This document shows, piece by piece, positions 47,072 through 57,328 of a stretch of 64,000 nt of DNA. The position numbers and the translations under genes are program-made. Numbering within the stretch: the first letter of the stretch is position 1; each line of letters begins with the position of its first letter. The stretch is from Lycorma delicatula (lineage: Eukaryota > Arthropoda > Insecta > Hemiptera > Fulgoridae), in NCBI RefSeq assembly GCF_047948215.1, contig NC_134458.1, forward strand, positions 132,063,571-132,127,570, written 5' to 3'. The notes below the pieces were generated by a model. It saw only the letters and a list, made by a program, of their open reading frames with translations. It was not told the origin of the DNA and did not search any database.

Positions 47072-48250
47072 CTACAGTCTCGTAATGGAACTGCGTGTTT
47101 CGCCGCAGTATTTCAAAAAAATTTCATCCATTGCTTTTTGGAACTTGACTTTTAGTTCTGTCGTAGCAGGTCGACTATTATACACTTTGCTTTCAAGGTA
47201 ACCCCCACAAGAAAAAATCGCACACCGACAAATCAGGAGACCTGGGAGTCGATGGAAATTCACCATTTCTCGAAATTATTCGGTTGCCAAATAATTAACT
47301 TACAACAGCCACTGATATTCTTGCTGCGTGTGATATTGATTCTTCTTGTTAAAACAAACCGTTGTCAATAATTTGTAAAAATATATGCAATTTTTTGGGC
47401 AACAATGTTTTTCAACATGGTGATGTATTGATCCGATGTGACTGTAAATGTGAGGCCATTCTCGTTTGAAAAGAAGGGCCTATTATGTCACACGATGACA
47501 CAGCATGCAAAAGCCTTGTTGCTGTGTAGTGGGCGCTGGTGTATCTATGTAAGACTCTCTTGTTCCCGAAAACAAAAACTCGTGTTTGTTAACAAATCCG
47601 TTAAGGTAGTAGAAATTGTCTTCGTCCAACATCTACAGTTTGTTAACAAAATCATTGTCCTCGTTTATCTTTACAATCGTTTACAACTTACATCCTTAAG
47701 ATTATGTTGTGTATAAATATCTATCTATTAAACGAATTTTCTTTTTTGAAAGAAATGATTCTAAATATAAACAAATCCTTGTGGCAAACGGAATCATGGT
47801 GTCGCTTTTTGTTCAGAGAATTGATTGTTCATTTCAGTTTAGTTTCACTTCCTGGACGATCTGCAACTTGTAAGAATGCTAAAATAAGTCGTGCAACGGT
47901 ATTCTTCTAACACTTAAGTTATGCGACTATAAAGGTTGTTTGAGGGCAAATTTAACGGTGTGCGCTTCGTATGACAGCAGTTCGAACAGTCTCCATATTT
48001 TCTGGCATACGAACCGTCCGCACATCGCTTGGAGGTTGCTATTAGATTTTTGAACCTGTTCCTCAAAATCACATATCCATGTGTTAGTTGCATGTGCCGA
48101 CGGTACCCGATCGGTTCTAAATTAAAATTGCGCCGAAATTCTCGGCGCGCAACTTCCACACCGTCATTTTTATAAAAAGCCGAGAGAGAGAGAGCGAAAA
48201 CACATTGTGCACCTCTACAAGTATTAATGAAAACTGGCATGAGCTGGCCA
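47072..48250 (-). pseudogene. DDE transposase of the 46.7-48.3 kb element (broken)
   Basis: The N-terminal half on the minus strand (about 48250-47914) reads CVFALSLSAFYKNDGVEVAR, then REFRRNFNLEP, a helix-turn-helix start of DUF4817 type. The C-terminal half (about 47266-47072) reads STPRSPDLSVCDFFLWGYLE, then SKVYNSRPATTELKVKFQKA. PRSPDL...DFFLWG is the hallmark around the third catalytic residue. The middle has stops and shifts. The plus-strand frames at 47438-47910 are shadows of this. Confidence 0.78.
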
Positions 48251-48300
48251 AGCCGGTTCACGCCAAATTAAAAAAATTCCCGTTTTTCTGAATCGCTCTG

Positions 48301-48790
48301 TATTGTAATCTTTCTGTTGTCAAATATAAATTTATCACTTTGAATGTCTCTTCATCATCAACGTGTTGTCGAATATTTCACAAGACAAAATACCATTAGC
48401 AGTAAGAGCAACATAACCTAAAATCCCTCATGATAGAAGCTCGTTTTATGTAATAGATATGGATTTTTAGTATTATAACATGAAAGAATCCTCTGCTTGA
48501 GGGTTGTGGTAACTTACTTTACTGTTATGGCAAACGGTGAACTCCTTCGTAAACTAAAAGAAAATATCTTTTGGATTGGAATACAAAGGTTATGGACAAT
48601 ATTGTCCTCGTAGAACTTGATTTTATATCTTGTTTATATATAATCCTGTAGTAAGTAGATTTTCATAAACAGGTATCAAACGATATTTTTGTTAACATTA
48701 ACAAATTTACTGTATCCAGACACTGCAAGAAAGAAACACTTTCTTCTCTTTCCCTACTTCATTTGTTATCTTATGGTTATTCGTCTTCAA
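48301..48790. other. AT-rich stretch, no feature seen
   Basis: No coding signal and no recognised repeat. Confidence 0.5.
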
Positions 48791-49088
48791 CCCACCGGTT
48801 TGGTCTAACGGTGAACTCGGTCATCGCAATTCAGCTGACTTCAAAGTCGAGAGTTCTAAGGTTCAAATCCTACAATCCTAGTAAAGACAGTTACTTTTAT
48901 ACGTATTTTAATACTAAATCGTGGATACCGGTGTACTTTGGTGGCTGCGTTTCAATTAACCACACATCTTAGGAATGGTTGACCTGAGACTGTATAAGAC
49001 TAAATTTCATTTACATTCATACATATCCTAATTCATCCTCTGAAGTAATACCTTACGGTGATTCCGGAAGGTAAACAGAAAAAAGAAA
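48791..49088 (+). mobile_element. SINE family B, full-length, with target-site duplication
   Basis: The head reads CCCACCGGTTTGGTCTAACG with a B-box-like AAGGTTCAAATCC. The body has GGATACCGGTGTACTTTGGT and GTTTCAATTAACCACACATC. The tail has AATTCATCCTCTGAAGTAAT, an ACGGTGATTCCGGAAGGTAA block and an A-rich end. The flanking direct repeats are GGTTATTCGTCTTCAA (48775-48790) and GGTTATTCGTCTTTCAA (49089-49105). Confidence 0.9.
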
Positions 49089-49410
49089 GGTTATTCGTCT
49101 TTCAAAAAAATCTGAAGGCAGGATGGACTTTTTGTGTTTAAACATAAAAAACCCTCATCGTTGCAATTTATATATTTATTAAAGGTTTAAAACCCAGAAA
49201 GGTAAAAGTAAAAAAAAAAATCTTACTACTCCTAAAAGCCTCTTAATAAAATCTTAAAAAATAATTATAATAATAAATCTTTTGTCCAGTTGAACAACTA
49301 TTTCTTTTAAAAGTAATTTTATGAAAGTTAATGGCTGTTAGATTACTGCATTTTAAAGGATTTATTATTATTTTTTTTTATAAATAAATTATAATTTTTT
49401 TATAGATACA
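49089..49410. other. AT-rich stretch, no feature seen
   Basis: Beyond the SINE target repeat no structure is seen. Confidence 0.5.
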
Positions 49411-49701
49411 AAAACCGCGGGTCTCATGGGTTATACGATCACCACTGTAACTATCTGTCCATGTTCGGTTATGAGATAACCAAATAAATTTATATAAATT
49501 TAAATATACAATTTATATAATAAATTAATCTAAAAGTATAAATATAATCTAACGAAACTTAACCTTCATAAGCGAGCGTAGGTTAAGTTTGGTGGGTAAA
49601 TCTAAAACTATAAATATAATCTTACCAAACTTAACCTACGCTCGCTTCGCTTGCTAATCAAGGTTAGCGGGCGAAGTGAGTGTAGGTTTAGTTTGGTGGG
49701 T

Positions 49702-49756
<55 letters not shown>

Positions 49757-49834
49757 TTATCTCATAACCGAACATAGACAGACATTTATTGGATATTTAT
49801 ATTTGTGGTCGTATAACCCATGAGACCCAAAACC
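49411..49834. mobile_element. Foldback element 2, shares the core motif of element 1
   Basis: The outer arms are GGGTCTCATGGGTTATACGA and its inverse near 49810-49830; further in are ATGTTCGGTTATGAGATAAC and its inverse near 49755-49775. The interior carries the core motif TAACCTACGCTCGCTTCGC, or its complement, in alternating orientation at about 49573, 49625 and 49662, each with AAGTTTGG or a close variant next to it. A (TA)n tract sits at the right inner end. Confidence 0.82.
49704..49754. repeat. (TA)n microsatellite inside the foldback element
   Basis: About 25 TA units directly before the right arm. Confidence 0.95.
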
Positions 49835-49905
49835 ACTAGACAGTTACAATCTCAGTTAACATATGACATCACAGTGAAAAAAAGATGTTTTTTCATAATA
49901 AAAGA

Positions 49906-50223
49906 AAAAATTTATTCTAAGTAATTATTATTTTTATAATAAAAGAAAAAAGTAAAAGGTTGATTTTTTTGACTTGTTTGGATGTCCATACTACAATTCT
50001 ATTAAATTGGAAATAAAATACATGAAGTTCAGTCTTGTTTATGACGTTAGATATTTGCAATCTGAAAATTTATTCTAAGTAATTATTATTTTTATAATAA
50101 AAGAAAAGAGTAAAAGGTTGATTTTTTTGACTTGTTTGAATGTCCATACTACAATTCTATTAAATTGGAAATAAAATACATGACGTTCAGTCTTGTCTAT
50201 GACGTTAGATATTTGCAATCTGA
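49906..50223. repeat. Tandem duplication, 158-bp period, two copies
   Basis: The unit from AAAATTTATTCTAAGTAATT to GATATTTGCAATCTGAA occurs at about 49906-50064 and 50065-50223 with only a few base differences. No coding content. Confidence 0.92.
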
Positions 50224-50256
50224 ATAAAAAAGTTTTCAGTCTGTTTAGTTGCGGAT

Positions 50257-50274
50257 CCAGCTCCCGGGAGCTGG
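50257..50274. repeat. Perfect 18-bp GC-rich palindrome
   Basis: CCAGCTCCC followed by GGGAGCTGG. It lies just after the 158-bp duplication in otherwise AT-rich DNA. Confidence 0.9.
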
Positions 50275-51470
50275 AAAAAACATCTGAATAAAAAAAAAAG
50301 AAAATAAATGTTCTGGTTATAACTGTGTGCATCTGACATATTTTAATTTTATAATTCTAGATTAACTACATTTCATTTGTTGTATATATCAGAACTGCAG
50401 TGATTGTGATAGGTTTAAAAATAAGTTTGATTAGGAAATTGTGGAATATAAAATAATTTTATTTGGTTTCCGGATGGAGGATGGAATCATGTAACTTTTA
50501 CTCATTTTAATTTTAGTATATAAAAAAATATTACCATTGGAGAAAATAAAACTCCCTTCCTACTTTTCTAACTAAAGTTTTCTAACATTTTTATTCTTTT
50601 AACATTTGATTTTATTTTCTTTCCTTAATGAGAACTTATCAGGGTAGAAGAACTAATCAATTCTTAGTAGAACAAATTTATCTTTTGAAAATAATTTTAA
50701 GTCTATGAAAAATATACATTTTAATAACTTAAACATTTTTTTATGATAATTTTTTACATATCGATGTGATAAAAAAGTTAATCGCAAAAAGTTTTATGAT
50801 TATTTTCTACTTAACATTACGTGATGAAATGATGTTTTAAAAAATAATGCAGCAAAGACGAAGATTTGTTATAACATGGCTTTTTAATACCGGAGATAAA
50901 TGAGGAGTTTGTATATTAAATGCATAGAGGAAATTAGTTTTTATCTCAGGTTTTCTGCTACTATTTGAATTATCTTTTTACATCCTTATTTTATTTACGA
51001 GTATTTATTTTTTTACGATTTGAAAAACGTTTTACGTGTTGAGCGGTCAGTTGTAATTTTTTTTACATTAAAATTTACATTGTTTATTAAAAGGAAAGGC
51101 CTTTTTTCTTCTTTTTTTTCTGTCACACTATTATTCATATTCTTTGTAATAAATTTTTAAACCAGCTTAACTACACGATTCACTAATCAGATTTGTATTC
51201 TCTGTTAGTAATGATGTTTTTTTTTTAGGCAGTCCCATTCATAAACAGTAAACTGTCAATTGTACTGGTGAATAATGATTTTACTATTCAATAATTCTCC
51301 GTGCTAATTTGAATAACGTACTTGAAATGTTGAATATCATCTGTATTTTGGTTAGGTTAATATACTGATAAGTAACATTGTATTCAACTGTTTGAAGAAG
51401 GTAATAGGAAACCACATAACTCATCCATTTCCTTAGCCATTTATGACTGCTTGTTTGACTTCTTCTTTTT
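50275..51470. other. AT-rich stretch, no feature seen
   Basis: No coding signal and no recognised repeat. Confidence 0.5.
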
Positions 51471-51676
51471 TTCCTGTTTAACCTCCGGTAACTACCGTTT
51501 AGATAATTCTTCAGAGGATGAATGAGGATGATATGTATTAGTGTAAATGAAGTGTTAGTCTTGTACATTCTCAGTTCGACCATTCCTGAGATGTGGTTAA
51601 TTGAAACCCAACCACCAAAGAACACCGGTATCCACGATCTAGTATTCAAATCCATGTAAAAATATCTGGCTTTACG
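51471..51676 (-). mobile_element. SINE family B, head-truncated
   Basis: Body and tail on the minus strand closely match the 46.8 kb copy, including the shared variant GAAGAATTATCTAAACGGTA. The sequence ends at the GGATTTGAATACTAGATCGT region, so the tRNA-like head is missing. Confidence 0.82.
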
Positions 51677-52620
51677 TTTTAATAATATTGTTTAAAAAAC
51701 ATGATATTTCTTACTAAAATTTATATTGGAATTGCAGTTCAGAATTTGAGTACTTCGTTTTCTGTACACTTTTGGTAGGTTTTGTATTATAATTCTTTAA
51801 AGTACAATATTTGTAAGTAACATTTGGCATCCTTTTAAAAAGACATTTTATTAAATAATTTAGCGTAATTTTTTTCAAATTTGGGGGAATTATAATGTAC
51901 AAAAAAATATTTAAAATAAACAGAATAGTTTGGAGTTCGCATATAAATAAATATTCCACGTTTGGATCGTCTTCTGCCTGTAAATGTAGAAAGCCACGGA
52001 CAGCACAAGCCAATAAACATAAAATTGCTTTTGAAATTACAATTTACATATTTCTGCTATTTTCTGATTTTTCCTTTAGTTGTATGTTGTATTAAATTCA
52101 CCCTGAATTTACTCAAAAGTGGATTTTACATATTTTTAAATTAAAAATAAATAGCGGTGTACGCTGGTTATTCCTTTTTTAAAACGACAATAATTGATAA
52201 TTAGGATATGCCTAAATCAATAAATTACGGAATAGACTATTGTTACATCACAAAATTACGACAAAGGATCTAAGCTTTGCTTACTTTTATGAAATTCTAG
52301 GAAAACTAAGGAAGTGACGTCAGATTTAAATACAATTAGCTCATCAGAAAGCATCAATCAATAGGATGTAGATATAAATTTAAAATTTCATTGTCTATAA
52401 ATCAACAGAAGAAATGTGATGGAGAGATAACTTCTAGAAGAAATACGAACACGTACAAAATACTCAGGTGAGCCACATTGGATGCATACGATTTACCTGT
52501 TCAAGACCGCGCAACGTAAAAGTCGAATTGACAAAAACAGGCGATGTCCTAAAGTTTGAGTTACATACTCACGGACTCGCACCCACACATTTTATATATA
52601 TATTTATATATATACACGTA
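51677..52620. other. AT-rich stretch, no gene seen
   Basis: Overlapping short frames on both strands at 51714-52144 have no known motif. Confidence 0.45.
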
Positions 52621-53135
52621 GAGTGATTTACGACTAATATAACAAACTTTCAGGACATTTTTATATGTTTTGTTTTTAGTAAACTTTGAAATTCTTACGT
52701 TTGTATTTAGATTCTATAGACTTTATTCACACGATTTTTCAAAATCAAATTCTCTACAAGTTTCTTTAAAATATTTATTTGTGTATTACCCATTTAACAA
52801 AACTATTTTACGTCAAACTTAAAGTAGTGTGTTATTCGATCCCCAGTTTTTTGTCTTTTACCACAGATTTCTCAAAAGTTCTAAAAATACAGCTCTAAGA
52901 CCTGTCTTTTTCAATTTTTTAGGTCAAGTTTCATATAAATTTACTCCTTTGTATGGTTCCAAAGAATTACAGTTTGGCTTAATTTTACCGAAAGCGCAGA
53001 AATCAAGGCGAAATCTTTCGCCAACCGACACTCGTTAACGAAACGTTTCCGAAGCTTTGTTTATATGAAAGTTTTTCTTCATTTTCACTAGTAGAACATA
53101 TCCTGAAAATTTGTTAAATTCTTCATGAATCAGCC
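52621..53135 (-). mobile_element. MITE family copy 4
   Basis: Inverse orientation to copy 2. The right end holds GAAATCTTTCGCCAACCGAC, ACTCGTTAACGAAACG, TTTCACTAGTAGAACATATC and TTCTTCATGAATCAG. The left end holds GAGTGATTTACGACTAATAT and ACTTTCAGGACAT, which resembles the inverse of the right end but lacks the inner part. TA precedes it at 52619-52620. Confidence 0.68.
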
Positions 53136-53442
53136 TTGACGTATACGGCATTTTATAGAGTTATGTAATTTTTTCTGTAATCAATTTAGATATATGATTT
53201 TATATTAACTTTTTGAACGTTCAGGTAAATAGTACATATAAGTACACCGAGTTATGTCGTCCTAATCGTGCTGTTTTTTTTATTTAACGAGCCCATATTG
53301 GATTCTTTGGAAGGCTGTGGAATTTTCATCAAATCGTTCATATTTTTTCATAAATTAAATCTCGGTTTCAAGTACATTGTTTACATAAATATATATAATT
53401 TTTTAAGAGAAATATTGGTTCTATGAAAGACGAACACAATTA

Positions 53443-53444
<2 letters not shown>
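53136..53444. other. AT-rich stretch, no feature seen
   Basis: No coding signal and no recognised repeat. Confidence 0.5.

Positions 53445-53474
<30 letters not shown>
53445..53474. repeat. (TA)n microsatellite at the 5' end of an RTE fragment
   Basis: About 14 TA units ending directly at the truncated LINE. Confidence 0.9.
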
Positions 53475-53477
<3 letters not shown>

Positions 53478-54560
53478 AACATACATTGCATTTATAGACT
53501 TGGAAAAGGCATTTGAAAACGTAAACTGGAATAAAATCTTCAGAATTTAAAAAAATGTATGGTTTAAGTATAGAGATAGAAGAACAATAGCTAACATTTA
53601 CAGGAACCAAACTGCAACGGTAATGATCGAAGAACATAAGAAAGAAGCTGTAATAAGAAAGGGAGTCCGACAATGATGTTCTCTATTCCTGTTACTTTTT
53701 AATCTTTACATAGAACTAGCAGTTAATGATGTTAAAGAACAATTTAGATCCGGAGTAACAGTGCAAGGTGAAAAGATAAAGATGCTACGATTTGCTGATG
53801 ATATAGTAATTCTAGCTGAGAGTAAAAAAAGATATAGAAGAAACAATGATTGGCATGGATGAAGTCTTACGCAAGAACTACCACATTAAAATAAACAAAA
53901 ACAAAACGAAAGTAATGAAATGAAGTAGAAATAATGTAGATGGACCACTGAATATAAAAATAGGAAGAGAAAAGATGTGGAGGTAGAAGAATTTTATTAT
54001 TTGGTAAGTAGAATTACTAAAGGTGGACGAAGCAGGAGCGATATAAAATGCTGACATCACAGGCGAAACAAGCTTTCAGTCAGAAATATAATTTGCTTAC
54101 ATCAAAAATGAATTGAAACATTAGGAAAAGATTTTTGAAAATATATGTTTGGAGTATAGCTTTATATGGAAGTGAAACTTGGACGATCGGAGTACCTGGA
54201 ATTTAAAGATTAGAAGCTTTTGAAATGTGATGCTATAGGAGAATGTTAAGAATCACTTGGGTGGATAAAGTGAAAAATGGAGAGGTATTGCGACAGATTG
54301 ATGAAGAAAGAAGCATTTGGAAAAATATAGTTCAATGAAGAGACAGACTTATAAGCCACTTATTAAGGCATCCTGGAAAAGTTGGTTTGTTATTGGAGGG
54401 ACAGGTAGATGAAAAAAATTGTGCAGGTAGGCAACGCTTGGAATATGTAAAACAAATTATTAAGGATGTAGGATGTAGGGAGTATACCGAAATGAAACGA
54501 TTGGTACTGGATAGGGAATCTTGGAGAGCTGCATCAAACTAGTCAAATGACTGAAGACAA
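53475..54560 (+). pseudogene. RTE-clade LINE, 5'-truncated reverse transcriptase
   Basis: The copy starts inside the reverse transcriptase. The first catalytic block is YIAFIDLEKAFENVNW (about 53482). IRKGVRQ follows, where a TGA replaces the next Gly codon, then LFNLYIELAVNDV and MLRFADDIVILAESK (FADD at 53791-53802). The C-terminal part reads SIALYGSETWTIGV (about 54160) and RRMLRITWVDKVKNGEVLRQ (about 54240-54300), typical of RTE-type proteins in insects. The end ESWRAAS is followed by a short non-coding end, GTCAAATGACTGAAGACAAA. Several frameshifts and stops are present. The endonuclease is absent. Confidence 0.85.
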
Positions 54561-56461
54561 ATATATATATCAATTCCTGCCCCCCTCCAAAAAAAAATCC
54601 TTTTCCAGAAATAATGCACAAGATGAAATTATCTTTCATTCATACACATTATTTTAAGGATGACAAAATCTTCCTTATTTTATCTAGAAAGAAAAACTAA
54701 ACTAAACTAAAAAAAGTTAAGAAAGCTGTAAACATAGCAGGTATAGAAATTTCGGATTTACAAAATTAGAATTAATCAAAAAACGATTAAAATAAACCTT
54801 GAAAACGAGGGTTTTCTACGAAGAACCCCCAACACAAAATATAATAACAGAAAATATAAAAAAAGCGAGTAAGAAACTTAAAATGTACTAGCAGGAAAGA
54901 AAAGAGAGAGCCGTCAAAAAATGTATTAAAACTTGCCCATAGTTGGCCGCATGAAAAAACATTCTGTCATAATTTATCTATTGTAAAGTGAAGAAATAAT
55001 ATCAATGAGCAAATATCATATTACCTAGGCAAAAATTATAATCTTTTAATAAACTGCCTTTTTACACTGATTTATATCTAAAAAAAATTCTGACTAATTA
55101 GAGTGTAATAATTACACTGTAAAATGTTATTTTTAAATAATTATTAAAAGCTTTGAATTTCTCTTTGTTGGAGATTCATTATTATTTAGGCCTATTTTTA
55201 TCTCGATCTAAAAGCATGTGTGGATTGTATATGGTATGTATTAATGTATTAGGGTATGCGAGTTGATGAGTTTTGTGATTGTCTTGCGTTTGCTTTGAAG
55301 TGAGAGCTTGTATCACTTGTAAACACAACGTTTGTTTGATGACGCAGAGCGCCCACACTGAATCCTTATCATTGCATGGTTAATAAATGCATTACAGCAG
55401 ATAATAAAATTCATATGTTGGATTACGTATATTTTCATTCTTTAGCCTATTTTTATTCTCACTCTAATTTAAGAATAATTAATTAGACTGTATTTAGATA
55501 TTATGTATTTATTATTATTTTTTATTTTTGTTTATGTATAGAAAAAAATCAATTTAATTATCTGGTATTACTCTACTTACGAGATCTTATTATTTCTGGA
55601 AGAAAATCTTCGGTGAAAATTTTAAAAATTTCTTGCGCAGTTTTTCGTAAGAAGACCGACTCTACGTTAAATTATTTTGTTTCCTTTTGAAAAAAATAAA
55701 CTCATTATAATCAAAAATTAAAAAAAAATCCTTTGAACCGTACATACAAGCATCAAGTTTCTTCTCACTACATAAGCGCGTATGAAAAATACACCAATGC
55801 ATGGTCAACATAACCCTTAGATAAAAAACACATACGCAGTCATCATGACTTTCAAAGAGGTAACGTTGCCTGAAGACGCCGGACAAAATTGCTAACAATA
55901 AATACAGCATATAAAAAAACCATCAACGTTCCAACTAGTAACATTATAACGAATCACACTTCTAACGTGCTCGCTCAAATTTTTTCGACATTTAATTGAG
56001 CATAACTCAACAACGACTTAACCAATCTTAATCAGATTTTCGCACGTACAACTTCAGATACACTACTAGTAAATAGCTAAATCTCAATGAAATTTATTCA
56101 GTAGTATTGGAGATTTTTTAGCAATGCAACTTGTACATAGACTTATAAATAAGTAAATATTTAAGGAACCCCAGTTTAAGTGAATGGTGTTTTCGTACTC
56201 CTCAAACCTCAAAAGTTAATGAAAATTCATTCGACTCCCTATTCCCGCAATGTGACCAAAAGTAAAATCGTATTTTTTTTTCAAAAATTTGATAAAAATA
56301 TTTCGTATGAAAGTTTTTTAATAATTTTGTTTGCTTTAATTCTTTATTAAAGTTAATCCAACGTGTATAAAATTGAAAAGAAATTGTACCTGTAAGAAGA
56401 GGGTAGAAACTCGTGCTTTTAATTTCATAAATTTGGAAAAAGTTTGATAGTAGTTTTTTAC
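54561..56461. other. AT-rich stretch with repeat-like segments
   Basis: About 55960-56280 reads like a dispersed repeat (GAGCATAACTCAACAACG, AAGGAACCCCAG), with no second copy in the window. No gene seen. Confidence 0.42.
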
Positions 56462-57232
56462 TTTCCCGTCTAGGTACTGCTATAGCTCTAGAAGGGAAAG
56501 TATTGTAATCGGTACAATTCGGACACAGGCGGTTTTCATTGGAACTTTACGTTTTGACATCTAAAGAACCCAAAATAACCGGGATGGAAATTTTCCGGAT
56601 GTTAATGTTCGTATTTACGTGTGTTCGGTGCTGACCTCTAAATCACCTTATATTTCCAGAACTATTGGAGCGAGTTTGATCAAACTTGGTCAAATTGCTT
56701 ATATATATATGGGGCATTGATACTATTAAAATTTCAAATAAAAAGGTCAAGAAAGCAAGGCTGTAGAACAAGATAATTAAGGTCATATTTTTGTTACGCA
56801 CATTTGTTAACAATTAAAAAATAACAATATTACCCTCACCACAAAAACTGCTATTTTAGTCTGCTATGTTGCGACGTCACAGGTGAGCGGTACACTTAAA
56901 AAATGAATAATATTTAAAGTGCAAAAAAATTAACTCGGTTTGTCTGGGTCTCGAATTCGATCGCCCGGTTGAATCGGTACCTGGTGCGTTAATCCTTGTG
57001 GCCACACCGGTTACACGCGAAATTTGTTCTATATAAGTTGCGAAATTACATAAGTTTAATTAGTTCCGACCGTCGCTGCTAGTACCGTCACATCAGCGGG
57101 AATTAAATACGGTATGCGCGCGCGGTTTACTGAGAATCATTGAATTAAACAAACGAAAAGATATTATATTTAAATTAAATGATGAATATTTTAAATTAAG
57201 TTGTATGTGTTTGTGTTTGTAAGCCGTGCATC
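56462..57232 (-). mobile_element. Composite tRNA-headed repeat (family C), copy 2
   Basis: The inverse of 35026-35922 with moderate divergence. On the minus strand the tRNA-like part reads GGTGTGGCCACAAGGATTAA (A-box-like), then ACCAGGTACCGATTCAACCG and the B-box-like GAATTCGAGACCCAGAC. The longer non-tRNA part ends at GCTATAGCAGTACCTAGACG near 56462. The CG-rich stretch ACCGCGCGCGCATACCGTAT is shared. Confidence 0.75.
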
Positions 57233-57254
57233 AGAAAGAACCCATAACTGCAGG

Positions 57255-57328
57255 ATTTATCTGCTTAGGATAGGGTAAAAGTAAAAGCTGACAACTGTGT
57301 TGTCAGCTTTTATCCTAAGCAGATAAAT
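57255..57328. repeat. Compound 74-bp hairpin next to family C copy 2
   Basis: The outer arms ATTTATCTGCTTAGGATA (57255-57272) and the exact inverse (57311-57328) enclose the inner arms AAAAGCTGACAAC (57283-57295) and their inverse (57299-57311). Part of it (AAAGCTGACAACTGTG) is also at the start of copy 1, so it probably belongs to the repeat. Confidence 0.88.

Larger units (their letters stand above)
46660..48300 (-). mobile_element. Mariner-type transposon, third family, copy 1, interrupted by a SINE
   Basis: The right end reads CCCGTTTTTCTGAATCGCTC then TG, followed by TA at 48301-48302. Its inverse matches the ends of the 60.0-61.1 kb copy. Alignable sequence starts near 46660; the left inverted repeat itself is not recognisable. 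A SINE family B copy is inserted at 46766-47057. A minus-strand transposase relic fills the rest. Confidence 0.75.

Noticed and set aside
47438..47910. Plus-strand open frames
   Set aside because: They lie antisense to the mariner-type transposase relic.
51284..51655. Minus-strand open frame of 123 codons
   Set aside because: Its first half is the translated SINE family B body (the same reading occurs in the 38.5 kb copy); not a real protein.
35026..57232. Pair of LTRs in inverted orientation
   Set aside because: The copies are in opposite orientation 20 kb apart and contain a tRNA-like core, so they are dispersed repeats and not LTRs.
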